Part shown: positions 7,637 through 13,972 of the stretch, one piece after another
Numbering within the stretch: the first letter of the stretch is position 1
Layout: the number at the start of each line of letters is the position of its first letter
From: Thiobacillaceae bacterium
GTDB lineage: Bacteria > Pseudomonadota > Gammaproteobacteria > Burkholderiales > Thiobacillaceae
DNA: 23,202 nt
NCBI GenBank assembly: GCA_012274165.1
Contig: JAAPAA010000119.1
Location: 1-23,202, forward strand
Reading direction: 5' to 3'
Translations under genes and position numbers: made by a program
The notes under the pieces: generated by a model
What the model was told of the DNA's origin: nothing
The model's input: only the letters and a program-made list of their open reading frames with translations
Databases searched by the model: none

Positions 7637-8077
7637 TCAGCAACGTTCGCACGCCTCCACCGGCAGGCCGCGCGCGATCCAGCCGGGCCCGGCGCCACTG
7701 CCGGCCATGCCTTCCTTGATGTTGTAGACCTGCGTGAAGCCTGCCTCCGCCAACACCCGCTGCATCTTGGTGGTGCGGTTGCCGGTGCGGCAGATCAGGC
7801 CGATCGGCGCGTTCTTGTCGCCGCCTGTCTGGGCCGCCACCTGGGCTACAAAGCTCGCGTCACCCTGCGCCATGTTGATCTGCAGCGCGTCCTTCGCCAC
7901 GCCAGTCTGCTTCCATTCTTCCGGACGGCGGATGTCGATCAGCGTGAGCTTGCCGGCTTGCGCCTGCGCAAAGGCATCGGGCGCGGCGAGAGCGGGGCCG
8001 CTGTCCTGCGAACAGGCATTGATCGACAGCAGCATGAATGCGGCGGCTGCCGCAAGGGAAAGGCGTTGCATCAACAT
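7637..8077 (-). CDS. Rhodanese-like lipoprotein
   Basis: ATG 8077 follows GGAG at good spacing and opens a lipoprotein signal (MLMQRLSLAAAAAFMLLSIN then AC, lipidated Cys22). An upstream in-frame start at 8122 would disrupt the signal and is rejected. The mature part is a single rhodanese domain with LTLIDIRRPEEW and the active-site loop ICRTGNRTTK (Cys96). It probably handles sulfane sulfur at the periplasmic face of a membrane. The C-terminus ends in CERC. It is a close tandem paralogue of the gene at 8170-8607, with the same GSGAGPGWIARGLP segment before the C-terminus. That loop-to-terminus organisation is family-specific, but I know no characterised member. Confidence 0.85.
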   Translation of the reverse strand: MLMQRLSLAAAAAFMLLSINACSQDSGPALAAPDAFAQAQAGKLTLIDIRRPEEWKQTGVAKDALQINMAQGDASFVAQVAAQTGGDKNAPIGLICRTGNRTTKMQRVLAEAGFTQVYNIKEGMAGSGAGPGWIARGLPVEACERC

Positions 8078-8169
8078 GAATACTCCGGCAAAAAAATCGA
8101 ATTTCCGATCGTCTGTCGCCATGCCAGCCGTCGTCTTCAGTCATGGCATATACGCGATCGGCAAGCCGG

Positions 8170-8607
8170 TCAGCAATCCGGGCAGGCTTGCATGGGCAGC
8201 CCACGCGCAATCCAGCCCGGGCCGGCACCGCTACCCAGCATGCCTTCCTTGATGTTGTAGACGTGGGTGAATCCCGCTTCGCGTAACACCCGCTGGGCGT
8301 TGGCGCCGCGGTTGCCGGCCAGGCTGAGCAGACCGATCGGTGTGTTCTTGTTGCCGTTCAATGCGGCGTCCACCTGGCGGGCGAAGCCTGTTTCTCCCTG
8401 CGTTTCGGTCATGTCGACGCGGAGTGCGCCGGGAACCACGCCGGTCTGCCGCCATTCGTCAGCATGGCGAATATCGACCAGCGTGAGCGTGCCGGCCTGG
8501 GCTTGGGCATAGGCCTCGGGCGCGCTGAGCGTGGAGCCCTTGTCTTGTGCGCAGGCAGCGAGGATGAGCAACATGAGCGCGGCAAGTGGCAAGCGTTGAG
8601 CCAGCAT
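8170..8607 (-). CDS. Rhodanese-like lipoprotein lacking the catalytic Cys
   Basis: This 145-residue paralogue of the previous gene keeps the lipoprotein signal (LILAACAQ, Cys19), the strand LTLVDIRHADEW, the segment FTHVYNIKEGMLGSGAGPGW and a C-terminal CPDC. In the active-site loop IGLLSLAGNR, however, Ser95 occupies the position of Cys96 in IGLICRTGNR of its neighbour. Without that Cys, classical sulfurtransferase chemistry is not possible. It may be a binding or regulatory protein, or an early stage of decay, though the frame is intact. The start chosen is ATG 8607; the open frame to 8784 has no signal-like sequence ahead of it. Tandem duplication within the same orientation is evident. 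Confidence 0.82.
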   Translation of the reverse strand: MLAQRLPLAALMLLILAACAQDKGSTLSAPEAYAQAQAGTLTLVDIRHADEWRQTGVVPGALRVDMTETQGETGFARQVDAALNGNKNTPIGLLSLAGNRGANAQRVLREAGFTHVYNIKEGMLGSGAGPGWIARGLPMQACPDC

Positions 8608-8718
8608 GGTTGTTCCGAAGAAATGCAGAGTGGTTCGAAGTGTATCTGCTGCGAAGGCGCGCCGATAGCTACCGCGACGCTGCATAGCCAGCATCCATGA
8701 CTTGCGCGAGAATGGCGC

Positions 8719-9075
8719 ATGGACATCTTTCGAGTATTTCACTTGCAATGCGCGCGCCGTTTGCCCGCCTTGCCCGCCTCCCATCCCTGTTCACGCCTGC
8801 ATGGCCATTCGTTCGCGGTCGAGCTCACCGTCAGCGGCAAGGTTGATCCCACGCTCGGCTGGGTGCTCGACTTTGCCGACATCGAGGCGGCCTGGCAGTC
8901 GGTTCACGCTGCGCTCGACCATCGTTACCTCAACGATATCGCCGGGCTGGACAACCCCACCAGCGAAAATCTGGCCGTGTGGCTGTGGCAGCAGCTCAAA
9001 CCGGTGCTGCCGGGTTTGTCGCAAATCAAGGTGATGGAAACGCACGATAGCGGTTGCATTTATCGCGGCGTGTGA
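8719..9075 (+). CDS. queD: 6-carboxytetrahydropterin synthase (QueD) homologue with altered zinc site
   Basis: QueD makes 6-carboxy-5,6,7,8-tetrahydropterin from dihydroneopterin triphosphate in queuosine/deazapurine synthesis. The 118-residue length and segments SHPCSRLHGHSF (catalytic Cys24, zinc ligands His28 and His30), GWVLDFADI, LDHRYLND (Asp67, His68), NPTSENLA and the terminal GCIYRG match E. coli QueD closely. The first zinc ligand, His in E. coli AAHRLP, is replaced by Arg13 in CARRLP; the codon is CGC where CAC would restore His. The gene is divergent from the rhodanese pair and has no other queuosine genes near it. Activity is uncertain because of the missing ligand. Confidence 0.88.
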   Translation: MDIFRVFHLQCARRLPALPASHPCSRLHGHSFAVELTVSGKVDPTLGWVLDFADIEAAWQSVHAALDHRYLNDIAGLDNPTSENLAVWLWQQLKPVLPGLSQIKVMETHDSGCIYRGV

Positions 9076-9109
9076 GCGGTCAAAGCAGCGTGCTGCAACG
9101 TGGGTTGTT

Positions 9110-9549
9110 TTGTCTGTCTGGGCGGTGGCATCTTTGGCCGGGTGTGCGAGTGAGCCTGCGGTAAACCCCGTTGTGTCGTCGGCTGTGCTGCCGATCAAGG
9201 GCACGCTGGCATATCGCGAACGGATTGCCCTGCCGCCAGACAGCGTCGCGGTGGTCGAGCTGCGCGACGTGGCGTCAACCGAGACCATCGCAACCCGGCG
9301 GATTCCACTTGCAGACTTGCCTGGCGCTGTGGCGACCAGTTGATCAACTCCGAGCAGATCGGCAGCAAGTTGCGGCTGACGCTGGGCGACACGCTTTACA
9401 GGCTGCGCCGGGTGGAAGCCGCGTCGGGCACCCGCTAAAGCCGGTTCATGCAGTTGCTGGGCCAGGTCAGGCGTTTCAGGTTGGACGCGAACGGTGTATT
9501 GATTCTGGAATCTGACGGTACTGGAACGATTACCGCCCGGCGTCAGTGA
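9110..9549 (+). pseudogene. Collapsed copy of the multi-domain lipoprotein at 13973-15253
   Basis: Three pieces align in order with the intact gene. The first (about 9110-9320, lipobox SLAGCAS then LPIKGTLAYRERIALPPDSVAVVELRD) matches the first ~240 bases. The second (9323-9438) matches 14421-14537. The third (about 9447-9549, ending VLILESDGTGTITARRQ) matches about 15155-15253. The sequence between them is missing, about 180 and 610 bases. The first piece runs out of frame at TGA 9341-9343 and the second ends in TAA 9436-9438. It is in the same orientation as the intact gene. No functional product is expected, although a short secreted peptide from the first piece is conceivable. Confidence 0.88.
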
Positions 9550-9586
9550 GCCTGTTTGATCCGAATGGGTTCAGGCAGACCAAATG

Positions 9587-9631
9587 AAGGCCGGCTTGCT
9601 GGCGGAGAGACTCCGCCAGCAAGCCGGCCTT
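9587..9631. repeat. Perfect 21-bp inverted repeat with 3-base loop
   Basis: The arms at 9587-9607 and 9611-9631 are exact reverse complements (left arm begins AAGGCCGGCTTGC), separated by AGA. The RNA would form a very stable hairpin, 38 bases after the end of the lipoprotein pseudogene. There is no T tract on either side, only TTGTT on the plus strand. It may be a terminator retained from the original gene or a mobile palindromic element. Confidence 0.75.
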
Positions 9632-9781
9632 GTTCATGCACAGGCATGACCGGAAGTGAATGACCCCGGTTCATGATCCCCTGAGCGATAACAGAACCGT
9701 TGCCCATTTGCTGTAAGTCTGCATCTTGAAACACTCCTGTTGCATTCGCTTCACCGGGCGGCGAGCCACCCGGTGAGCTGA
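9632..9781. other. Non-coding stretch with a second hairpin
   Basis: Apart from a hairpin at 9752-9775 (CACCGGG pairing with CCCGGTG), I see no convincing gene. On the minus strand a good ribosome binding site (AGGAG, about 9740) precedes ATG 9725, but the frame closes after only 17 codons (MQTYSKWATVLLSLRGS). It could be a leader peptide or chance. Confidence 0.35.
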
Positions 9782-9910
9782 TTAACGAACTGCGTTGTCG
9801 TGAATGAACTGGATCACGGTCAGGTAGTCGTCAGCTGCTGCGGCGAAGTCGTCCGCACCGGCAACACCAACAGCGGGCGTCGGGTCAGTCCAGTTGGTGC
9901 TGTTGAACAT
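9782..9910 (-). CDS. Possible 42-residue peptide or gene remnant
   Basis: ATG 9910 to TAA 9782 encodes an acidic peptide, MFNSTNWTDPTPAVGVAGAD followed by DFAAAADDYLTVIQFIHDNAVR. Its composition (regular Asp/Ala spacing, amphipathic end) looks protein-like rather than random, and the frame stays open through to 10564 only as antisense to the next gene. The ribosome binding site is poor. It may be a small secreted or regulatory peptide, or the surviving 3' end of a lost gene. It diverges from the ArsR-rhodanese gene and would share its operator region. Not recognised. Confidence 0.3.
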   Translation of the reverse strand: MFNSTNWTDPTPAVGVAGADDFAAAADDYLTVIQFIHDNAVR

Positions 9911-9930
9911 TTGGTAAAAATGGCCCTTGC

Positions 9931-9956
9931 AACATTCCAATAATCGTGCGAATGTT
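9931..9956. promoter_or_regulatory. Candidate operator before the ArsR-rhodanese gene
   Basis: AACATTC (9931-9937) and GAATGTT (9950-9956) form a perfect 7-base inverted repeat separated by 12 bases, ending five bases before the ATG at 9962. ArsR-family sulfide and persulfide regulators such as BigR/SqrR use ATTC...GAAT-type dyads, usually with a shorter spacer. Autoregulation of the sulfur operon is inferred. Confidence 0.5.
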
Positions 9957-9961
9957 TGCTT

Positions 9962-10624
9962 ATGAATAAACGTAAAACCAAAGACCTGCTCTACGAACAA
10001 GTGGCGCGCATTGGCAAGGCGGTTTCCAGTCCCAAGCGGCTGGAGCTGCTGGAAATCCTGGCGCAGGGCGAGAAAACCGTGGATGCACTGGCGGCCGAAG
10101 CCGGCATCGACATCAAGCTGGCGAGCGCACATCTCAAGGTGCTGAAGGCCGCGCGACTGGTCGATGCGCAGCGCGACGGCCGCTTCATCGCCTATCGCCT
10201 GTCCGGCGAGGACGTCAGCGCGCTGTGGGTCAACCTGCGCACGGTGGCGGAAGAACACCTGGTCGAATTGAAAGTGGCGATGGAGCAGATTTTTGCCGCG
10301 CCGGAAAAACTCGACGCTGAAACGCGGCGCTCGCTGATGGACAAGGCGAGGCGCGGCGACGTGGTGGTGATCGATGTGCGCCCATCGGCCGAATACGCCA
10401 GCGGCCATTTGCCGTTTGCACGCTCGATGCCGCTCGAGGAAATCCGCCAGCGTATCAAGGAACTGCCCGTCGACCGCGACATCGTCGCCTACTGCCGCGG
10501 GCCGTTTTGCATGATGTCCGCCGAGGCAGTGACGCTGCTGAAAGAACACGGCTATCGCGCGCAAAAAATCGCCGATGGCACACCCGAATGGCAGGCGGCA
10601 GGGCTGCCACTCGCCACGCCCTGA
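9962..10624 (+). CDS. ArsR-family repressor fused to a rhodanese domain
   Basis: Residues 1-110 form a winged-helix ArsR domain (AVSSPKRLELLEILAQGEKTV, recognition region DIKLASAHLKVLKAARLV). Residues about 125-218 form a rhodanese domain with VVVIDVRPSAEYASGHLP and the active-site loop YCRGPFC. The only two cysteines in the 220 residues are Cys178 and Cys183 of this loop, so a sulfur signal is most simply sensed there rather than in the DNA-binding domain. The fusion is known as a family, and members are often linked to sulfur-oxidation genes. ATG 9962 is preferred over TTG 9956. It is the first gene of a five-gene operon (to 13538), with 54 bases to the dioxygenase gene. Confidence 0.9.
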   Translation: MNKRKTKDLLYEQVARIGKAVSSPKRLELLEILAQGEKTVDALAAEAGIDIKLASAHLKVLKAARLVDAQRDGRFIAYRLSGEDVSALWVNLRTVAEEHLVELKVAMEQIFAAPEKLDAETRRSLMDKARRGDVVVIDVRPSAEYASGHLPFARSMPLEEIRQRIKELPVDRDIVAYCRGPFCMMSAEAVTLLKEHGYRAQKIADGTPEWQAAGLPLATP

Positions 10625-10630
10625 CGACCA

Positions 10631-10665
10631 CTGCTCCCCGCTTCCCGTTCACCGTTCACCCATAA
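10631..10665 (+). repeat. Degenerate heptamer tract, five units
   Basis: The 7-base units CTGCTCC, CCGCTTC, CCGTTCA, CCGTTCA and CCCATAA fill nearly all of the gap between the ArsR-rhodanese stop and the ribosome binding site (AAGGAG) of the next gene. It resembles the tracts at 137-164 and 23170-23202 in period and in C-rich unit starts. Confidence 0.5.
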
Positions 10666-10678
10666 CAAGGAGCCCCCC

Positions 10679-11407
10679 ATGTTTTTCCGTCAATTGCTGG
10701 CCAAAGACGCCACCCTGTCCTACTTCTTCGGCTGCGGTTCCTGCCATGCAGGCGTCGCCATCGATCCGGTGCTCGGCGACGAGGACTGGTTCATCAACGA
10801 AGCCGCCAAACAGGACGTGAAAATCACCCACGTCATCGACACCCACGTCCATGCCGACCACTTTTCCGGTGGCCGCGCACTCGCCGAAAAAACCGGGGCG
10901 AAATACTGCCTGCATGAATCCAACGGCAGCCGCGTGAAATACGCGTTCGAGCCGCTGAAGGATGGCCAGCGCATCGAGGTCGGCAATGTCTGGGTCGACG
11001 TGCTGCACACTCCCGGCCACACGCCCGACTCGATCTGCCTCTTGGTGACCGACAAACGCCGCACTGAAACCCCGTGGTTCGTGCTTACCGGCGACACCCT
11101 GTTCGTCGGCAGCGCCGGGCGTCCCGATCTGGCGGGCAAGGAGACTGAAATGGCGGGGCAGATTTACGACAGCGTGCACCAGAAGTTGCTGGCACTGCCC
11201 GCCGAGGTTGAACTGTATCCAGGCCACACCTCGGGCAGCGCGTGCGGCGCGGGCATGTCGGGCAAGCCGACTTCGACCATCGGCTACGAGAAACGCTGGA
11301 ATCCCATGCTGGCGCTGGATCGCGCGGGTTTCGTAGCCGCGCTGACCGAGACCATTCCGCCGCGTCCGGCTGAAATGGATCGCATGGTGCAGGCGAATCT
11401 GGGCTGA
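10679..11407 (+). CDS. ETHE1-like persulfide dioxygenase (metallo-beta-lactamase fold)
   Basis: The 242-residue protein has the MBL-fold motif THVHADH (His56, His58, Asp60, His61), then HTPGH (His114), TGDTLFVGSAGRPDL (Asp139) and YPGHTSGSACG (His183). GRPDL and the C-terminal STIGYEKRWNP are typical of ETHE1-like persulfide dioxygenases, which oxidise glutathione persulfide to sulfite using a single iron (expected ligands His56, His114, Asp139). An extra pair, Cys19 and Cys22 in FGCGSCHAG, lies near the N-terminus where relatives often have only one Cys. Its placement after an ArsR-rhodanese gene fits cytoplasmic sulfane-sulfur removal. A strong AAGGAG precedes the start. Family call firm, exact substrate inferred. 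Confidence 0.9.
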   Translation: MFFRQLLAKDATLSYFFGCGSCHAGVAIDPVLGDEDWFINEAAKQDVKITHVIDTHVHADHFSGGRALAEKTGAKYCLHESNGSRVKYAFEPLKDGQRIEVGNVWVDVLHTPGHTPDSICLLVTDKRRTETPWFVLTGDTLFVGSAGRPDLAGKETEMAGQIYDSVHQKLLALPAEVELYPGHTSGSACGAGMSGKPTSTIGYEKRWNPMLALDRAGFVAALTETIPPRPAEMDRMVQANLG

Positions 11408-11764
11408 ATGATCATGCTTTATTACGCCATCAAGCTGGTCGTCTCGGCGCTGATCATTCTGGCGGTGTCCGAGCTGGCCAAGCGCCTGCCGGGCTTTGCC
11501 GCCCTGGTCGCGTCCTTGCCGCTGATTTCCGTGCTGGCATTTATCTGGATGCATCTGGAAGGATCGAGCAATGCCGCCGTCGCCGATTTGTCCGGGCAGA
11601 TTTTCTGGCTGGTGATTCCCTCGCTGCTGTTGTTCGTCGCGTTCGCATTTTTGCTGCGGCACGGCGTGGATTTCTGGCTCGGGCTGGCCATTTCAGCGGG
11701 ATTGACGGTGGGGGCGTATCTGGCGCTGCTGCCCGTTCTGCGTAAATTTGGAGTGCAGCTGTAA
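11408..11764 (+). CDS. DUF3147 family membrane protein
   Basis: The ATG directly follows the TGA of the dioxygenase gene. The 118-residue product is hydrophobic with about four predicted membrane segments (starting YYAIKLVVSALIILAVSELA, then LIPLISVLAF-like, FWLVIPSLLLFVAFAFLL and GLAISAGLTVGAYLALL). It fits the DUF3147 family, whose function is not known. Its stop TAA shares one base with the ATG of the MFS gene (TAATG), so the three genes are probably translationally coupled. The context suggests a partner of the transporter or of sulfur handling at the membrane. Confidence 0.82.
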   Translation: MIMLYYAIKLVVSALIILAVSELAKRLPGFAALVASLPLISVLAFIWMHLEGSSNAAVADLSGQIFWLVIPSLLLFVAFAFLLRHGVDFWLGLAISAGLTVGAYLALLPVLRKFGVQL

Positions 11765-13080
11765 TGACCACAATTCGTACCGGCTTGCCGGATTTTCAGT
11801 TCGGCATCCGCGTCAACCTCGCGCAGTTCGCGCATCTGGTGGTGCAGGTGTTTTTCGTCGGCCTCACCATCGGCATGTTCCGCACCGTGGTGCCGGCGCT
11901 GGCCGAATCCGAGTTCGGCGTGGCCAAGGGATCGTTCATGATGCTGATGGCTTTCGTCACCGCCTTTGGCTTCGTCAAGGGCGCGCTCAACTTCGTCGCC
12001 GGGCGGCTGTCCGAGCGCATGGGACGCAAGAAGGTGCTGTTCATCGGCTGGCTGGCCGCGGTGCCGATCCCTTTCATGATCATGTACGCGCCTTCGTGGA
12101 ACTGGATCGTGGCGGCGACGGTGTTGCTCGGGATTAACCAGGGTCTGACCTGGTCGATGACGCAGACCTCCAAGCTCGACCTCACCACTGCCAACCAGCG
12201 CGGTCTGACCATCGGCCTCAACGAATTTTCCGGCTACTTCGGCGTCGCGGTGGCGGGCATCATCACCGGCTATCTCGCCACCGCCTACGGCCCGCGCCAA
12301 GGGCTGATGCTGTTCGGTCTGGTGGTGATTGGCCTGGCGGGTCTGCTGACGCTGCTGTGGGTGAAAGACACCCTGCCGTGGGCGCATGCCGAAGGCAAAA
12401 AGCACGCCGCCGGTTTGACGACCGGTCCGAAGCCGCGCTACCCGACCAACATCGCGGACACCCCCAGCACCTGGGAAGTCTTCACCCTGATGTCGTGGCG
12501 CGATGCGCGCATGGCAGCGATCAGCCAGGCCGGACTGGTGGAAAAATTCGTCGATGCGCTGGTGTGGGTGTTCTTCCCGGTCTACCTGCATCAGCGGGGG
12601 CTGTCACTTCCCGGCATCGGCTGGGTGGTCGGCGTATACGGTTTCGTCTGGGGGCTGTCGCAGTTCGTCACCGGCCACTGGTCGGATCGCGTCGGCCGCA
12701 AGAAACCCATCGTCGCCGGCATGTGGCTGTGCGGTGCGGGCGTTGCGCTGGTGCTGCTGGGCGAGGGCGAGCTGTGGTGGTCGTTCGCTGCCGCGGTGAT
12801 GGGCTTCGGCATGGCGCTGCTGTACCCCACGCTGTCCGCCGTCGTGTCCGACATCGCGCACCCCAACTGGCGCGGTTCGGCCATCGGCATCTATCGCTTC
12901 TGGCGCGATACGGGCTATGGCATCGGCGCGCTGTTGCTGGGCGCGGTGGCAGCAGCGGGCGGCGGCATCGAGGCGGGCTTCTGGTTCACCGCTGGCGCCA
13001 TGTTGGTTTCGGGCCTCATTGTTTTGCTGGCGTGCGAGGAAACCCATCCGCGCCTGAATCCGGCCAAGGAACACGCATGA
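11764..13080 (+). CDS. MFS transporter, 12 membrane segments
   Basis: The 438-residue protein has the MFS signature loops AGRLSERMGRKKVL (between segments 2 and 3) and GHWSDRVGRKKPI (between segments 8 and 9), the pseudo-symmetric pair expected of a 12-segment carrier. A long hydrophilic middle loop carries KHAAGLTTGPKPRYPTN. The substrate cannot be read from sequence. Location between a persulfide dioxygenase and a periplasmic rhodanese suggests export of a sulfur compound such as sulfite or thiosulfate, or uptake of one. It starts inside the preceding stop codon and overlaps the next gene by 4 bases (ATGA). Confidence 0.9.
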   Translation: MTTIRTGLPDFQFGIRVNLAQFAHLVVQVFFVGLTIGMFRTVVPALAESEFGVAKGSFMMLMAFVTAFGFVKGALNFVAGRLSERMGRKKVLFIGWLAAVPIPFMIMYAPSWNWIVAATVLLGINQGLTWSMTQTSKLDLTTANQRGLTIGLNEFSGYFGVAVAGIITGYLATAYGPRQGLMLFGLVVIGLAGLLTLLWVKDTLPWAHAEGKKHAAGLTTGPKPRYPTNIADTPSTWEVFTLMSWRDARMAAISQAGLVEKFVDALVWVFFPVYLHQRGLSLPGIGWVVGVYGFVWGLSQFVTGHWSDRVGRKKPIVAGMWLCGAGVALVLLGEGELWWSFAAAVMGFGMALLYPTLSAVVSDIAHPNWRGSAIGIYRFWRDTGYGIGALLLGAVAAAGGGIEAGFWFTAGAMLVSGLIVLLACEETHPRLNPAKEHA

Positions 13081-13538
13081 ACACAACACTGATCGCCCTC
13101 TGCGCCAGCCTCGTCTTGCTGGCCGCGCCCGCCCGTGCGGACGAAAACCCCGTCGTGGTCGATGCGCTGTCCGGCTATATGGACTTCGCCGAATACGGCA
13201 GCAGCCTGATCTGGCCGGAACAGATTCCCGCCGCCGACTGGAACAAGATCTTCATCGTCGACGCGCGCGACGCCGCGCAGTACGCCAAGGAGCACATCCC
13301 CGGCGCCGTCAACATCGACTGGCGGCAGGCGGTGGCACGGCGTGGCGATCTGCCGAAAGACCGCATGGTGGTGATGTACTGCAACTCCGGCTCGCTATCC
13401 GCGCAGGCAGTGTTCGCCCTGCGTCTCTTGGGCTACGACAACGTGAAAGTGCTGCAGGATGGCTTCGAAGGCTGGAAAGCCAAGGGCGGTTTCGGCGCCC
13501 ACGCGCGCGCCAGTGCCAACAAGCCAGCAGGGAACTGA
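13077..13538 (+). CDS. Periplasmic rhodanese-domain protein
   Basis: The 153-residue protein has a Sec signal (MNTTLIALCASLVLLAAPARA, probable cleavage after residue 21) and a single rhodanese domain: IFIVDARDAAQYAKEHIPGAVNIDW and the active-site loop YCNSGSLSAQA (Cys102). It ends the five-gene sulfur operon and overlaps the MFS gene by 4 bases. A role in delivering or removing sulfane sulfur in the periplasm is inferred. The different compartment from the dioxygenase suggests that the MFS carrier links the two pools. Confidence 0.9.
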   Translation: MNTTLIALCASLVLLAAPARADENPVVVDALSGYMDFAEYGSSLIWPEQIPAADWNKIFIVDARDAAQYAKEHIPGAVNIDWRQAVARRGDLPKDRMVVMYCNSGSLSAQAVFALRLLGYDNVKVLQDGFEGWKAKGGFGAHARASANKPAGN

Positions 13539-13543
13539 CCGGT

Positions 13544-13850
13544 GTGAGTTTGCTTGTGCGCGTTATTTCGAAGCATCCCCCGGGTGGGCGAGGCAGTCTC
13601 TACGCCGGGTATGCCGAGGTGCTGCAGGCTCATCTGGACGCGCGCACGGACACGACCGAGCGCGACGTGGATGGGTCGGGTCCCTGCTGCTGAATGGCTG
13701 TCGGCTTCAGCTGGCGGATGGAGTGATCCCGTGCCGACGCATGTGTGCACGGTACCAGCGGGGGCAGGGCAGGATGGCAGGGCAGGATGAAGCAACCCTG
13801 ACCGCGCTGGCCGAAGCGAAACTGACATACGCGTCGGCTGGGGCTTGCTG
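13544..13850 (+). pseudogene. Decayed small gene of unknown family
   Basis: From GTG 13544 a protein-like frame reads VSLLVRVISKHPPGGRGSLY then AGYAEVLQAHLDARTDTTERD, and ends at TGA 13691-13693. A continuation with coding character (GSLLLNGCRLQLADGVI) appears in a second frame from about 13680, and DEATLTALAEAKLTYAS follows further on. At least one frame change is therefore needed to join them. No family is recognised. The remaining 13850-13972 shows nothing except the ribosome binding site of the next gene (AAGGGAG). Confidence 0.5.
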
Positions 13851-13972
13851 TTGGCTACGGGCGAAAAAGCCTGATACTTTCCCGCGTTCAGCAGGTGCGG
13901 ATGGGCTGAGCGCGGGCCATGCGCCGGCTGACCGCATCTGCTAGACCACTATTTTTCAAGGGAGAGTTCGTC

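Noticed and set aside
6630..7727. 365-codon plus-strand frame over the PhoX remnant
   Set aside because: Antisense shadow; minus-strand translation shows clear family segments.
9543..9734. 63-codon minus-strand frame across the 21-bp hairpin
   Set aside because: Its sequence derives from the palindrome and pseudogene tail, with no protein-like features.
10649..11662. 337-codon frame antisense to the persulfide dioxygenase
   Set aside because: No domain; the plus-strand gene has all catalytic motifs.
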